From assembly GCF_018449635.1 (NCBI RefSeq), contig NZ_JAAVUV010000004.1, forward strand, positions 1 to 64,000: 64,000 nt of DNA, given 5' to 3'. This document shows, piece by piece, positions 1-9,154 of this stretch (within the stretch, counting starts at the first letter, position 1; the number at the start of each line of letters is the position of its first letter). The DNA is from Caballeronia sp. dw_276 (GTDB lineage Bacteria; Pseudomonadota; Gammaproteobacteria; Burkholderiales; Burkholderiaceae). The notes beneath the pieces are model-generated. The model had not been told where the DNA came from. It did no database searches and was given only the letters and a program-made list of their open reading frames with translations. A program made the translations under genes and the position numbers.

Positions 1-64
1 CTTTTTTTATCAACATCGGGTGATGGAACTTGACCTGAACCAGCCCCTGATCTCACTATGAAAT

Positions 65-105
65 GTGTCAGCTATGTCCTCGTACAAGTGTCAACTATGT
101 CTCCG
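65..105. repeat. two short direct repeats, possible IS end remnant
   Basis: An 18-base unit, GTGTCAGCTATGTCCTCG at 65, recurs with three mismatches as GTGTCAACTATGTCTCCG at 88, a 23-base period. Closely spaced repeats of this kind occur at the ends of IS21-family elements. No transposase is in the window, so this may be an isolated IS end or the edge of an element lying before base 1. The family assignment is from memory and weak. Confidence 0.3.
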
Positions 106-114
106 GTCTAAACA

Positions 115-622
115 CAACGGCGACAAAGAAACGAAGCAAAGAAAACGCCTCTCAACCGCTAATTCTTAAGTGTCCACAGCGTGCAATGACAACTGTTTGG
201 TACCCCAAAAGCACGCTCAGCGAATAACCTCGTCCTGTTGAAACCCTCCCCCTCCGTCAACAGATACCCACACGCTTCGCCACCAGTGTGGGTATCCATC
301 AACCAGGCTTCCGCGCTGCGCGCGCTGGCGCCCAAACCGAGGGGTCGGCCGTACCGGTGAAGAAGTCTCGGGTTCAAAATGCTTTGAATCCGTTATGGGC
401 TATTCCATCGTTATGCGTAGGCGAGGTTTCCGTATTAACGGATTCCCACACTGGTGGCGAAGCGTGTGGGTTGCCTTTAACGGAGGGGGAGGGTTTCAAC
501 TGTTCGTTTTTATGCGCCGAGCGTGCTTTTGGGGTACCAAATAGTTGTCACTGCACGCTGGGGACACTTATGAGCCGATTGTGGAGAGGCGTTTTCTTTG
601 CTTCGTTTCTTTGTCGCCGTTG
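115..622. repeat. large imperfect inverted repeat, 183-bp arms around a 142-bp core
   Basis: Bases 115-297 are repeated as the reverse complement at 440-622 with scattered mismatches. The outer end of each arm carries CAACGGCGACAAAGAAACG, and the inner end carries a CCCACAC/GTGTGGG hairpin. Open frames inside the arms are mirror images of each other and have no ribosome binding sites, so the unit is noncoding. It resembles the dispersed non-autonomous repeats seen in Burkholderiaceae. The rest of 1-745 shows no supportable gene. Confidence 0.75.
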
Positions 623-745
623 GACAAAGAAATGAAGTCCCGCCACGGACAGTGGCTAATAGTGCTAAAGAGAACAGCCAAGACGGAACGCGCGAAGACC
701 CAAAAAGCAGCCACCCAGCCTCAACCCCGCCCAAGCGCCAGCGCC

Positions 746-2053
746 CTAGTGCGGTAAATCCTGCCCCTTAGTTTCAGGCGCAAACGGAATCACCGCCAAC
801 CCGATCACAAACGCAATAGCCGTCAGCGCAATCGGCACACCAAGCGTCTTCATATGCAGCACCATCGCGCCGATGCCAAAATTCACGATAGCCCCAAAAA
901 AGCGCCCTATTGACGTACAGAACGCAAACGCCGTCGCCCGTACCCGAGTTTCAAACTGCTCCGGCAGCCACAGGCTGAAAAGCGCAAAGTTACCGCCAAA
1001 GAACCCCAGCACGACCAACAACGCAATAAACGGCACAAGCCCGTTCTCAAGATAAAACGCCCAACCAAACGCCAGCACAATCGACACAGCCATTCCGATG
1101 AAATAAACCGCCAGCGTCAGCCTGCGCCCGATCTTCTCGGCCATCGGCGGTAAAGCAAGACATCCGACAATCGTGCCGATGGACAACAATCCCGTCGCAA
1201 TCGATGCCATCCGCGCCGCCTCCGGCTTCGTCATGCCTGCCTTCGTCGCGAGTTGAATCACGGCCGAAGGTTCATAGACCGCGCCAGCCCACAAGCCAAT
1301 GATCGCCACCGTCAGCAACACGGTCGCAACAATCGTACGCTGCCGGTATTGGGCCGAGAATATCGATCGCAGAGAACTCACCTGCTTGACGGCCGTTGCC
1401 TCGACCTTCTGCCACTTTTCAGTTTCCTTCACGCGCAGCAACACAATGATCGATACCACCACCGGCACCACGCCGACAAGGAACATCGCGCGCCATCCAA
1501 AGGTTGCGCCAATGGTGTAATTCAGCGCCGCCGCAATAAAGAATCCCGCGTAATACCCGGTCTGCAAATATCCCGCGCCCATCTTGCGGCGATCTTCCGG
1601 CCACGCCTCGGCCACGTACGTACCAGCCAAGGCCCATTCCCCACCAATGCCAACGCCCGCGAGAAACCGGTAAATCCCCAGTTCCCAAACCGTATGCGAT
1701 GTCGCTGCGAGCCCGGTGAAAATCGCGAACGTGAAGATGGTCGCGGCGAGCACTTTGGTGCGTCCGAAGCGGTCGGCCAGCGGTCCCCAGATGAACGACA
1801 GCCCCCAACCCACCAGGAACAGCGCGAACAGGATCGATCCCGCAAGACCCACGTTCGCGGGCGTAGCCGCATAACCGGAACGGGGCAGCAGTTCGGTCAG
1901 CGCCGGAGCCAGCACCAACGCGTAGATGAATGAGTCCATTCCGTCGAGCGTCCACCCTGCCCAGGCGCCCCAGAAACCAACTATCTGTGTCCGGTTCAGA
2001 GGCGTTCGTGTCCGCCGGGCGGCGGCTATCGATGGTTCCAGCGTGCGTGGCAT
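746..2053 (-). CDS. MFS transporter, possible malonate/organic acid carrier
   Basis: A 435-residue major facilitator with about 12 hydrophobic segments. The loop 2-3 signature GPLADRFGRTK is at residues 90-100, and acidic residues D37 and D40 in the first helix resemble the aromatic-acid/sialate proton symporter branch. The start at 2053 is preferred over 2185 because AGGAAGA lies 6 bases upstream of that ATG and the extension is unlike the family. The gene is divergent from the malonate decarboxylase regulator. The operon has no MdcF or MadLM carrier, so malonate import is a reasonable guess, but the substrate cannot be read from sequence. Confidence 0.85.
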   Translation of the reverse strand: MPRTLEPSIAAARRTRTPLNRTQIVGFWGAWAGWTLDGMDSFIYALVLAPALTELLPRSGYAATPANVGLAGSILFALFLVGWGLSFIWGPLADRFGRTKVLAATIFTFAIFTGLAATSHTVWELGIYRFLAGVGIGGEWALAGTYVAEAWPEDRRKMGAGYLQTGYYAGFFIAAALNYTIGATFGWRAMFLVGVVPVVVSIIVLLRVKETEKWQKVEATAVKQVSSLRSIFSAQYRQRTIVATVLLTVAIIGLWAGAVYEPSAVIQLATKAGMTKPEAARMASIATGLLSIGTIVGCLALPPMAEKIGRRLTLAVYFIGMAVSIVLAFGWAFYLENGLVPFIALLVVLGFFGGNFALFSLWLPEQFETRVRATAFAFCTSIGRFFGAIVNFGIGAMVLHMKTLGVPIALTAIAFVIGLAVIPFAPETKGQDLPH

Positions 2054-2146
2054 GAATGTCTTCCTGGTTAAAAGCGACGCGCTCTGTTCAGTGGATCGAG
2101 CGTCTGCGGGTAAGCACCGGGTCTTCTTCAAAATCCTCAAAGGTGC

Positions 2147-2171
2147 AATTTCATATATAATATTTGAAATT
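2147..2171. promoter_or_regulatory. putative operator in the MFS/mdc divergent promoter
   Basis: AATTTCA at 2147-2153 and TGAAATT at 2165-2171 form a perfect 7-bp inverted repeat around an 11-base AT-only centre that contains TATAAT (2156-2161). It lies between the MFS gene and the GntR gene in otherwise GC-rich DNA. A GntR/FCD dimer acting on both promoters is the likely user; this is inference. Confidence 0.5.
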
Positions 2172-2220
2172 ACGCGGTTGACCACTCCGCACTTCTACCT
2201 AGCATCGGCGAATCAAGCGT

Positions 2221-2964
2221 ATGAAAAATGAGTTGAATCAGGCTTTTCGTGAGGCGCAGTTCGAACCGCGCCAAAGCACCTCCCGCTATATTGCGGACGC
2301 GCTACGTTCGGCCATTGTCGAAGGGACGCTGTTGCCGGGCGAGCCGCTGCGCCAGGACGCCATTGCCAAGCAGTTCTCGGTGAGCGCCATTCCTGTGCGC
2401 GAAGCATTCCGGCAACTGGACACCGAGGGCTGGGTCACAATCGAACAAAACCGTGGGGCATCGGTTAGCCTTCAATCTCCTGACGAAGCGCGCGAAATCT
2501 ATGAGATTCGCGCATCGCTGGAGAGCCTGGCGATTGGCATCGCGATTGAACGCCATACCGATGCAACGCTTGCGGAAGCCCGCGAATTGCTCGAAGCCGC
2601 CGCGAACGAGCCGGACCCCGCGCTGTATGTAGTGCGTAACGAACAGTTCCATATGAGCTTGTATGCGCCGGCCGACCGACCGCACTTGATGGAACTGATC
2701 GGCACCATGCACCGCCGCGGGGAGCGTTATCTGCGCCTGAAATTCGGCATGCCGACGTTCAAAGGCCGGTCCGACGCCGAGCATGAGGCCATCCTTCAGG
2801 CCCTGCACGCCCGCGATACCGAGGCGGCGCAAACGCTCGTCGCACGTCATCTGCTCGCGACCGGCGAACTGGTTTATCGTTTCCTTCACGACGCGCAAAT
2901 GCAGGCACAGGCCTCGCAGCCGAAGAAACGCCGCCGCTCTTCAACCGCTTCGAAATCCGCTTGA
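2221..2964 (+). CDS. GntR-family regulator of malonate decarboxylase (MdcY-like)
   Basis: A 247-residue regulator of the GntR family, FCD subfamily. The N-terminal winged helix (about residues 20-85) includes ALRSAIVEGTLLPGEPL and IPVREAFRQLDTEGWV. The C-terminal helical ligand domain (about 95-225) has the metal/ligand-type residues in NEQFHMSLY and the late EHEAI helix. Only 37 bases separate it from mdcA, on the same strand, so it probably heads the operon. GntR-type MdcY/MatR proteins control malonate genes in other proteobacteria, so malonate or malonyl-CoA is the likely effector. Confidence 0.85.
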   Translation: MKNELNQAFREAQFEPRQSTSRYIADALRSAIVEGTLLPGEPLRQDAIAKQFSVSAIPVREAFRQLDTEGWVTIEQNRGASVSLQSPDEAREIYEIRASLESLAIGIAIERHTDATLAEARELLEAAANEPDPALYVVRNEQFHMSLYAPADRPHLMELIGTMHRRGERYLRLKFGMPTFKGRSDAEHEAILQALHARDTEAAQTLVARHLLATGELVYRFLHDAQMQAQASQPKKRRRSSTASKSA

Positions 2965-3001
2965 GCGCGGATCTTCGAGAGACAGACACCGAGGCCATCC
3001 T

Positions 3002-4678
3002 ATGAATCCTCCCGCACAAGCCGATACCGCTCCAGAACCGCGCCAATGGAACACGCGGGCGCTGGAAAAAGCGCGGCGACTCAAAGCAATCGAAGGCTGG
3101 CTCGATAATGGCGTACTCAAATCAGAGCGCATTGTCGATGCACTGGAAACGCTGATCCAATCCGGCGACCGCGTCGCGCTCGAAGGCAATAATCAGAAGC
3201 AGGCGGACTTTCTTTCGCGTGCGTTCGCGAAGCTCGATCCGTCGCGCGTGCATGACGTGCATTTGCTGATCTCCAGCATCAGCCGGCCTGAACATTTGAC
3301 GTTGTTCGAACGCGGGATCGCGCGGAAGGTGGACTTCTCGTTTGCCGGACCGCAGAGCCTGCGGGTCGCGCAACTGCTCGAGGACGGACAGCTCGAAATC
3401 GGTGCTATTTATACGTACATCGAACTATATGCGCGCATGTTCATCGACCTGACGCCGCAAGTGGCGCTCGTCTGCGCGGTGCAAGCCGACCGGCACGGCA
3501 ACCTCTACACGGGTCCGAATACGGAAGATACGCCGACCATTGTCGAAGCAACGGCGTTCCGTCATGGCATCGTGGTCGCGCAAGTGAACGAGATCGTCGA
3601 TGAACTTCCGCGCGTCGATATCCCCGGCTCATGGGTCGATGTCGTCGTGCAGGCGGACCGGCCGTTTGCGGTCGAGCCGCTGTTCACGCGCGATCCGCGT
3701 CATATCGGCGAGTTGCAGATCCTCATGGCGATGATGACCATTCGCGGCATCTACGAGCGTTATGGCGTGCGGGCGTTGAATCACGGTATCGGCTTCGACA
3801 CCGCCGCCATCGAATTGCTCTTACCCACCTACGGTGCAGCGCACGGCCTGAAGGGCAAGATCTGCACGCACTGGGCGCTCAACCCCCATCCCACCTTGAT
3901 TCCCGCAATAGAAAGCGGCTGGGTTGAAAGCGTGCATTGCTTCGGCAGCGAAGTCGGGATGGAGGACTACATTGAAGCGCGCTCGGACGTGTTCTTCACC
4001 GGACGCGATGGCAGCCTGCGTTCCAACCGCGTGCTGTGTCAGCTTGCGGGGCAATATGGCGTCGATCTCTTCATAGGTTCGACGTTGCAGATGGACGTTG
4101 ATGCGAATTCATCGACGGTGACGCTCGGACGCCTCGCCGGTTTTGGTGGCGCGCCGAACATGGGACACGATCCGCGCGGACGGCGGCATTCGAGCGAGGC
4201 GTGGTTATCGTTGATGAAAAACGATGGACCCAATAGCGCGATCAGCCGCGGCCACAAGCTCGTTGTGCAAACCGCCGAGACGTTCAAGAAAGGCGGCGAG
4301 CCGACCATTGTCGATGCACTCGACGCCATCGCCGTCGGCAAGCAAAGCAATATGCCCATCGCGCCCGTGATGATCTACGGCGACGACGTCAGCCATGTCG
4401 TCACCGAGGAAGGCATTGCTTATCTGCATGCGGCAGAGGGCGTTGAGGAGCGCCGCGCGGCGTTGCGCGCGGTTGCGGGCGTGACGCCCATCGGCATGCG
4501 CGCGGATCCGGCCAAGACCGCCGAGTTGCGTCGTCGTGGCGTGGTCGCGTACCCGGAAGATCTCGGCATTCGACGCGGCGAAGCGAAGCGGTCGTTGCTT
4601 GCGGCGCGCAGCATCGATGATCTGGTTGCTTGGTCCGGCGGCTTGTATCAGCCGCCAGCAAAATTCCGCGGCTGGTGA
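3002..4678 (+). CDS. mdcA: malonate decarboxylase alpha subunit
   Basis: A 558-residue protein matching the alpha subunit, the acetyl-S-ACP:malonate ACP transferase. It exchanges acetate for malonate on the special acyl carrier protein in the first step of malonate decarboxylation. Conserved blocks include FSFAGPQSLRVAQLLEDGQ, VDANSSTVTLGRLAGFGGAP and HGIGFDTAAIELLLPTYG. The ATG at 3002 gives the family's usual start; the open frame extends upstream into the regulator gene but that part is not protein-like. It is followed 5 bases later by mdcB. The enzyme complex is cytoplasmic. Confidence 0.95.
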   Translation: MNPPAQADTAPEPRQWNTRALEKARRLKAIEGWLDNGVLKSERIVDALETLIQSGDRVALEGNNQKQADFLSRAFAKLDPSRVHDVHLLISSISRPEHLTLFERGIARKVDFSFAGPQSLRVAQLLEDGQLEIGAIYTYIELYARMFIDLTPQVALVCAVQADRHGNLYTGPNTEDTPTIVEATAFRHGIVVAQVNEIVDELPRVDIPGSWVDVVVQADRPFAVEPLFTRDPRHIGELQILMAMMTIRGIYERYGVRALNHGIGFDTAAIELLLPTYGAAHGLKGKICTHWALNPHPTLIPAIESGWVESVHCFGSEVGMEDYIEARSDVFFTGRDGSLRSNRVLCQLAGQYGVDLFIGSTLQMDVDANSSTVTLGRLAGFGGAPNMGHDPRGRRHSSEAWLSLMKNDGPNSAISRGHKLVVQTAETFKKGGEPTIVDALDAIAVGKQSNMPIAPVMIYGDDVSHVVTEEGIAYLHAAEGVEERRAALRAVAGVTPIGMRADPAKTAELRRRGVVAYPEDLGIRRGEAKRSLLAARSIDDLVAWSGGLYQPPAKFRGW

Positions 4679-4683
4679 GCGCC

Positions 4684-5541
4684 ATGGCTTGCGCTCAGGC
4701 TGTTCTCAAAAACGTTATATGCGATCCGTTGGCGCTCGCTGATCGCGCGGTAAACGCGTTGATCGATGAAGCGTGCCTCACGCCGAAACCCGCGTTGGTG
4801 GATCGGCGCGGCAGCGGTGCACATCGTGATCTCGACCTGGATATCATGCTGCGCTCCGCGCATTCGCTGCAACCTACATTCGTTGCTTTGGCTCGCGCGT
4901 CCTCAAACGCCCAGCCTTCGCAGCGCTTGCGCGAGCAGCTCGCGCGCATCGGCCGCGAAGGGGAAGTCGCAATGATGCGCGCGACCGGCGGAAGCAATGC
5001 GCATCGCGGGGCGATATGGATTGTCGGCTTGCTCGTTTCGAGCGCCGCGATGAATCCTTCTGATGACTTGGCAATGCTCTGTTCGCAGGCCGCTGCCATT
5101 TCGCGTTTTGAAGATCGGTTTGCACCTTCTGCGGTGACGCAAACGCACGGTGCTCGTGTGACACAGCGATTCGGCGTCGCCGGTGCGCGTGGTCAGGCGG
5201 CCGAAGGCTTTCCTCATGTGCTTCAAATCGGCTTGCCCGCATTGCGTGAGTCTCGCGCAAAAGGCGCGCCGGAAAACGCGGCGCGTCTTGACGCATTACT
5301 CGCGATCATCGCCACGCTCGATGACACCTGTCTCCTGCATCGCGGCGGCCGCATCGCGTTGGATGCCGCGCAATCCGGCGCACGTGAAGCGCTGCGAGCA
5401 GGCGGCGCATCGCAACCCGAAGGTTATGCCGCCCTCTTGCGTCTTGACCAAAAGCTACTGCAATTGAACGCATCGCCCGGCGGCGCAGCGGACCTGCTCG
5501 CCGCAGCGCTCTTTCTCGATACCCTGCCCTGCGTCGGCTGA
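4684..5541 (+). CDS. mdcB: triphosphoribosyl-dephospho-CoA synthase
   Basis: A 285-residue CitG/MdcB-family enzyme that makes the prosthetic group precursor 2'-(5''-triphosphoribosyl)-3'-dephospho-CoA from ATP and dephospho-CoA. Supporting motifs are LTPKPALVDRRGSGAHRDLD near the N terminus, THGARVTQRFGVAGARGQA in the middle, and the helical blocks DDTCLLHRGG and LRAGG. The ATG at 4684 is only 5 bases after the mdcA stop, so translation is probably coupled. MdcG then transfers the product to MdcC. Confidence 0.92.
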   Translation: MACAQAVLKNVICDPLALADRAVNALIDEACLTPKPALVDRRGSGAHRDLDLDIMLRSAHSLQPTFVALARASSNAQPSQRLREQLARIGREGEVAMMRATGGSNAHRGAIWIVGLLVSSAAMNPSDDLAMLCSQAAAISRFEDRFAPSAVTQTHGARVTQRFGVAGARGQAAEGFPHVLQIGLPALRESRAKGAPENAARLDALLAIIATLDDTCLLHRGGRIALDAAQSGAREALRAGGASQPEGYAALLRLDQKLLQLNASPGGAADLLAAALFLDTLPCVG

Positions 5542-5557
5542 CGCTCTGAGATCCGCC

Positions 5558-5860
5558 ATGGAAAACCTGCGCTACGAATACCCCGCCACCCGCCCCGTGC
5601 CGCAACGCGCCCATGTGGGCGTCGTCGGCTCGGGAGATCTGGAAATACTGCTGTCGCCATCGGAGAAAGATCACGCGGAAGTCGTGATCCGCACGAGCGT
5701 AGATGGTTACGAAACCGTCTGGAAAAGCGTGCTCGACCGGTTCTTCTCCCGATACGACGGCGCCGCGAAGCTCGAGCTGAACGACTTCGGCGCGACGCCG
5801 GGCGTCGTGATGTTACGGCTTGCCGAAGCCGTGGAAGCCAGCGAAGGAGACACACCATGA
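5558..5860 (+). CDS. mdcC: malonate decarboxylase acyl carrier protein (delta subunit)
   Basis: A 100-residue carrier protein. The serine in VGVVGSGDLEIL (about residue 25) is the expected attachment point for the phosphoribosyl-dephospho-CoA arm. The rest (SPSEKDHAEVVIRTSVDGY, LNDFGATPGVVMLRL) fits the delta subunit family well and the length is normal. Its stop overlaps the mdcD start as ATGA, which helps keep subunit stoichiometry. Confidence 0.95.
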   Translation: MENLRYEYPATRPVPQRAHVGVVGSGDLEILLSPSEKDHAEVVIRTSVDGYETVWKSVLDRFFSRYDGAAKLELNDFGATPGVVMLRLAEAVEASEGDTP

Positions 5861-6702
5861 ACGCTCATGACAGCTTTATCGCGCAGCATAGCTTTATCGA
5901 ATTGACGGCGCGCGAACGCGCTCGCGCGTTACTCGATCCGAGCACGTTCCGCGAATTGCTCGGACCGTTCGACCGGCTCGAATCCCCGTGGCTCGCAATG
6001 CAAAACGTGGTCTGCCAATCCGACGACGGCGCGGTGATCGCGCGCGGCACGCTCGGCGGCGAGCCCGCTGTGATCGCTGCAATCGAGCCCGCGTTCCAGG
6101 GCGGAAGCATTGGCGAAGTGTCGGGCGCGAAGATCGCGGCATCGCTTGAATTTGCGCTGCGCGAGTTCGAAGCGGGCCGCACGATACGTCCCGTGATCCT
6201 GTTCGAGACCGGTGGCGTACGACTTCAGGAAGCGAATCTCGGACTGGCCGTTATCGCGGAGATCCAGGCCGGAATTGTCGCGTTGCGTCGATATGTGCCG
6301 GTGGTCGGTGTTATCGGCGGGATGGTTGGATGCTTCGGCGGAATGTCGCTGGCTGCGGCCTTATGCAGCTATCTGGTGATGACGCGTCAGGCGCGGCTCG
6401 GCATGAACGGACCGGAAGTGATCGAACAGGAAGCGGGCGTCGAAGAACTCGATTCGCGCGACCGCAAGCTCATCTGGTCGATGATCGGTGGCGAGGAACG
6501 CGCGGCGGTCGGCCTTGTCGATTCACTCGTTGAAGACGACACGGATCAGGTCCTGAACGCCGTGCTCGACGCGTTCAAATGTGGCGTGCCGACGAGTCAC
6601 AGGACAGAACAAATCGATAAACAACTCGAACGGCTTTCGCGCGTCGATCCAGCGGCGATCGACCCCGCAGTTTTGCGCACGCTTTGGCAAGGAGACGCAT
6701 GA
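5857..6702 (+). CDS. mdcD: malonate decarboxylase beta subunit (carboxyltransferase-like)
   Basis: A 281-residue crotonase-fold subunit that, with MdcE, decarboxylates malonyl-S-ACP to acetyl-S-ACP and CO2. It shows the carboxyltransferase-like run GGVRLQEANLGLAVIAEI, followed by the glycine-rich VVGVIGGMVGCFGGMSLAA oxyanion region and MNGPEVIEQEAGVEELDSRD. It starts inside the mdcC stop and ends in an ATGA overlap with mdcE. Confidence 0.95.
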   Translation: MNAHDSFIAQHSFIELTARERARALLDPSTFRELLGPFDRLESPWLAMQNVVCQSDDGAVIARGTLGGEPAVIAAIEPAFQGGSIGEVSGAKIAASLEFALREFEAGRTIRPVILFETGGVRLQEANLGLAVIAEIQAGIVALRRYVPVVGVIGGMVGCFGGMSLAAALCSYLVMTRQARLGMNGPEVIEQEAGVEELDSRDRKLIWSMIGGEERAAVGLVDSLVEDDTDQVLNAVLDAFKCGVPTSHRTEQIDKQLERLSRVDPAAIDPAVLRTLWQGDA

Positions 6703-7511
6703 TGAACGCTACACGTGGACAGATCTGGATCGACGCGCTGACCTCGCATGAGGTAAACGGCGAAGGACCGATCCGCAGCGCCGACGCCCCGCTCGGCGAT
6801 ACAACCGCGCGCTTTATCACCGTCGTCCCGGACCCGCAAAACCGCTTCCCCCGCGCCACCGATAACGTCGTCGGACTCGAACAAGGATGGCTGCTTGCAC
6901 GCGCAGTACGCGAAGCGTTGGACGCGGACCGCGATGCAGCAGTGAAGCGCCCGATTGTTGCCATCGTCGATGTAAAGAGTCAGGCGTATGGCCGTTGCGA
7001 GGAATTGCTCGGCGTTCATCTCGCCTGCGCTGCGGGCGTCGACGCCTACGCAAGCGCGCGCCTCGCCGGGCATCCGGTGATCGCGCTGATTGTTGGCCCG
7101 GCCATGTCCGGCGCGTTTCTCGCGCATGGGTATCAGGCGAACCGCATTGTCGCGCTCGACGCGAGCGGCATCAGCGTGCACGCAATGGGCAAGGAAGCGG
7201 CCGCGCGCGTCACGCGGCGCAGCGTGGAAGGGCTCGATGAACTCGGCGATCGCGTCCTGCCCATGTCCTACAAGATGAGTTCCTACGCGAAGCTCGGGCT
7301 GCTGCACGAGCTCATTGAAGGGATCAACGCCGATACACCCGGACGTGAAGACGTGGAGCGTGTAAAGGCTTCGCTGATCGCGGCTGTTGAAGACGCGCGT
7401 CAAGGTCCGAACGATCTCTCGTCGCGCCTGCAATCGGCGGATGCGAAGCGCAATCGCGCTGCATCAATAGAAGTACGCAAGCGCATGGCGGAGCAATGGG
7501 ACGCGTCGTGA
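6699..7511 (+). CDS. mdcE: malonate decarboxylase gamma subunit
   Basis: A 270-residue subunit that pairs with MdcD. The family blocks IVDVKSQAYGRCEELLGVHL, ALIVGPAMSGAFLAHGYQAN and VHAMGKEAAARVTRRS are present. The ATG at 6699 overlaps the mdcD stop (6700-6702) and follows AAGGAGA at close spacing. An in-frame TTG at 6684 lies inside mdcD and is less likely. The gene overlaps the next one, mdcG, by up to 16 bases. Confidence 0.93.
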   Translation: MMNATRGQIWIDALTSHEVNGEGPIRSADAPLGDTTARFITVVPDPQNRFPRATDNVVGLEQGWLLARAVREALDADRDAAVKRPIVAIVDVKSQAYGRCEELLGVHLACAAGVDAYASARLAGHPVIALIVGPAMSGAFLAHGYQANRIVALDASGISVHAMGKEAAARVTRRSVEGLDELGDRVLPMSYKMSSYAKLGLLHELIEGINADTPGREDVERVKASLIAAVEDARQGPNDLSSRLQSADAKRNRAASIEVRKRMAEQWDAS

Positions 7512-8137
7512 ATCCGCACGACTTGTTGCGGCTCGGGCACGGCGCGCCTGCCTTTTCGAATGCGCCTGCGTGGGTTGCAGCTTCTTTGGAACGCGCGCCG
7601 TTTGTGGTGGTTCGCCGTGCGCGCGCGTTGGACGGACGCGTTGCCGTTGGAATTCGCGGCGCGGTACGCGGCGAACGTTTTGGTTCGTGGATGGACTTGC
7701 AGCATGTTGAAGCCGTGCTTCCGCCGGAGATGCTGAAGTCCGCAAAGCCTCATCAGACCCGCGCCGATTTACCGCCGTTCAAGTTGTTGCTCCGAGCCAT
7801 AACGCCCATCTGCGATGCGTCAGGACTTGCATGGGGACCTACGGGCAGCGTGGGTTTCGAGCTGGCGAGCGACTGCGCGACCGTGACTGACAAAAGCGAT
7901 CTCGACCTTCTGATGCGCGCGCCGCAGCCTCTCGATCGCTCTGAAGCAAGGACCTTGTTCGATGCCCTTTCGGCCTCCGCTTTCGAACACGCCATACGCA
8001 TCGACGTCCAAATCGAAACGCACGAAGGCGTGTTCTCGCTTGCGGAATTCGCTCATCCCGGCGCGCGCGTCATGCTTCGATCCGCCGATGGCCCGAAGCT
8101 GGTCGCCGATCCGTGGCAAACGAGTTGCGCCGCATGA
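7496..8137 (+). CDS. mdcG: phosphoribosyl-dephospho-CoA transferase (malonate decarboxylase holo-ACP synthase)
   Basis: A 213-residue nucleotidyltransferase-fold enzyme that attaches the prosthetic group to MdcC. The acidic pair in DKSDLDLLMRAP (about residues 131-142) and the later IRIDVQIET fit the nucleotidyltransferase metal site. The N-terminal PHDLL motif is typical of the family. The ATG at 7496 gives six residues before PHDLL, similar to relatives as I recall them. The GTG at 7508, which overlaps the mdcE stop, is a real alternative. Confidence 0.88.
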   Translation: MGRVVNPHDLLRLGHGAPAFSNAPAWVAASLERAPFVVVRRARALDGRVAVGIRGAVRGERFGSWMDLQHVEAVLPPEMLKSAKPHQTRADLPPFKLLLRAITPICDASGLAWGPTGSVGFELASDCATVTDKSDLDLLMRAPQPLDRSEARTLFDALSASAFEHAIRIDVQIETHEGVFSLAEFAHPGARVMLRSADGPKLVADPWQTSCAA

Positions 8138-9063
8138 TCGCGTTCCTTTTCCCTGGCCAAGGCTCGCAATTCGCGGGCTTTCTGCATACGCTCGGCGGCG
8201 CATCGCCCCATGCGCGGATCGTCTCGACTTTCGAAGAAGCATCTGACGTATTGCACATGAACGTCCTCGATCTCGATCACGCCGATGCCTTGAAATCGAC
8301 CGTTGCCGTTCAGCTCGGCTTGTTTATCGCGGGCGTTGCGATCATGCGTGCGTTGCGCGATGAAGGCATCGTGCCCGATGCGGTCGCGGGATTATCGGTG
8401 GGCGCATATGGCGCGGCGGTCGCGGCCGACGCAATCAATTTCGATGACGCGCTGAAACTCCTGCAACTACGCGCGCAACTCATGGAACGCGCTTATCCCC
8501 ACGGCTACGGCATGCTTGCGGTTTCGGGCTTCAGCGAACGTGAGGTCGATGCCGTCATCGCCAGTACAAATGCAAAGGCCGCGTTCATCGCGAACCTGAA
8601 TGCGCCGCGGCAGATCGTGGTGGCGGGCGCCGACGCCGATCTCGACCTCGTGCGTCAACACGCGCTGCAAGCGGGCGCACGCAAAGCCGAACGACTTGCG
8701 GTGAGCGTGCCTTCCCATTGCGCCCTCCTTGACGATGCCGCCCGCGAACTCACCGAAGCCGCATCGAAGGTCGAGTTCAGGACGCTAACGATTCCGTACA
8801 TCGGCAATCGCGGAGCGCGGCCGTTGCGTCAGGCCGACGCGGTACGCCTGGACCTCGCGACAAACCTTCGCTATCCCGTCCGATGGCACGACTCGACCGT
8901 CGTGCTGAGCGAACTCGGCGTGCAGGTTTTCGTGGAAATGCCGCCGGGGCGCACGCTGACCCAGCTTGCCGACGAAGCGTTGCCCGGCATTGCAAAAGTT
9001 GCGGTCGAACAGACGTCGATCACATCCGCTGCCGCGTTGATCAAGGCGCGCGCCGCAGATTGA
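8134..9063 (+). CDS. mdcH: malonate decarboxylase malonyl transferase (epsilon subunit)
   Basis: A 309-residue malonyl-CoA:ACP transacylase-fold protein that primes the acyl carrier protein with malonate from malonyl-CoA. FLFPGQGSQF at the N terminus forms the oxyanion loop. GLSVGAYGAA carries the nucleophile serine in the GxSxG elbow, and the catalytic-type histidine is in VSVPSHCALL. The ATG at 8134 overlaps the mdcG stop as ATGA. This is the last gene of the operon; no carrier gene follows it. Confidence 0.92.
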   Translation: MIAFLFPGQGSQFAGFLHTLGGASPHARIVSTFEEASDVLHMNVLDLDHADALKSTVAVQLGLFIAGVAIMRALRDEGIVPDAVAGLSVGAYGAAVAADAINFDDALKLLQLRAQLMERAYPHGYGMLAVSGFSEREVDAVIASTNAKAAFIANLNAPRQIVVAGADADLDLVRQHALQAGARKAERLAVSVPSHCALLDDAARELTEAASKVEFRTLTIPYIGNRGARPLRQADAVRLDLATNLRYPVRWHDSTVVLSELGVQVFVEMPPGRTLTQLADEALPGIAKVAVEQTSITSAAALIKARAAD

Positions 9064-9154
9064 ACGGGACCAGCACGGCGCGCCCGCTTGTTATAATCGT
9101 CTCATCAGGCGAACAAAAACTAACAAGAACCACATCTGCGCCCCTGCTCTCCCC

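Noticed and set aside
159..757. Several short ORFs on both strands at the window start
   Set aside because: They mirror each other because they lie in the inverted-repeat arms; they lack ribosome sites and recognisable protein features.
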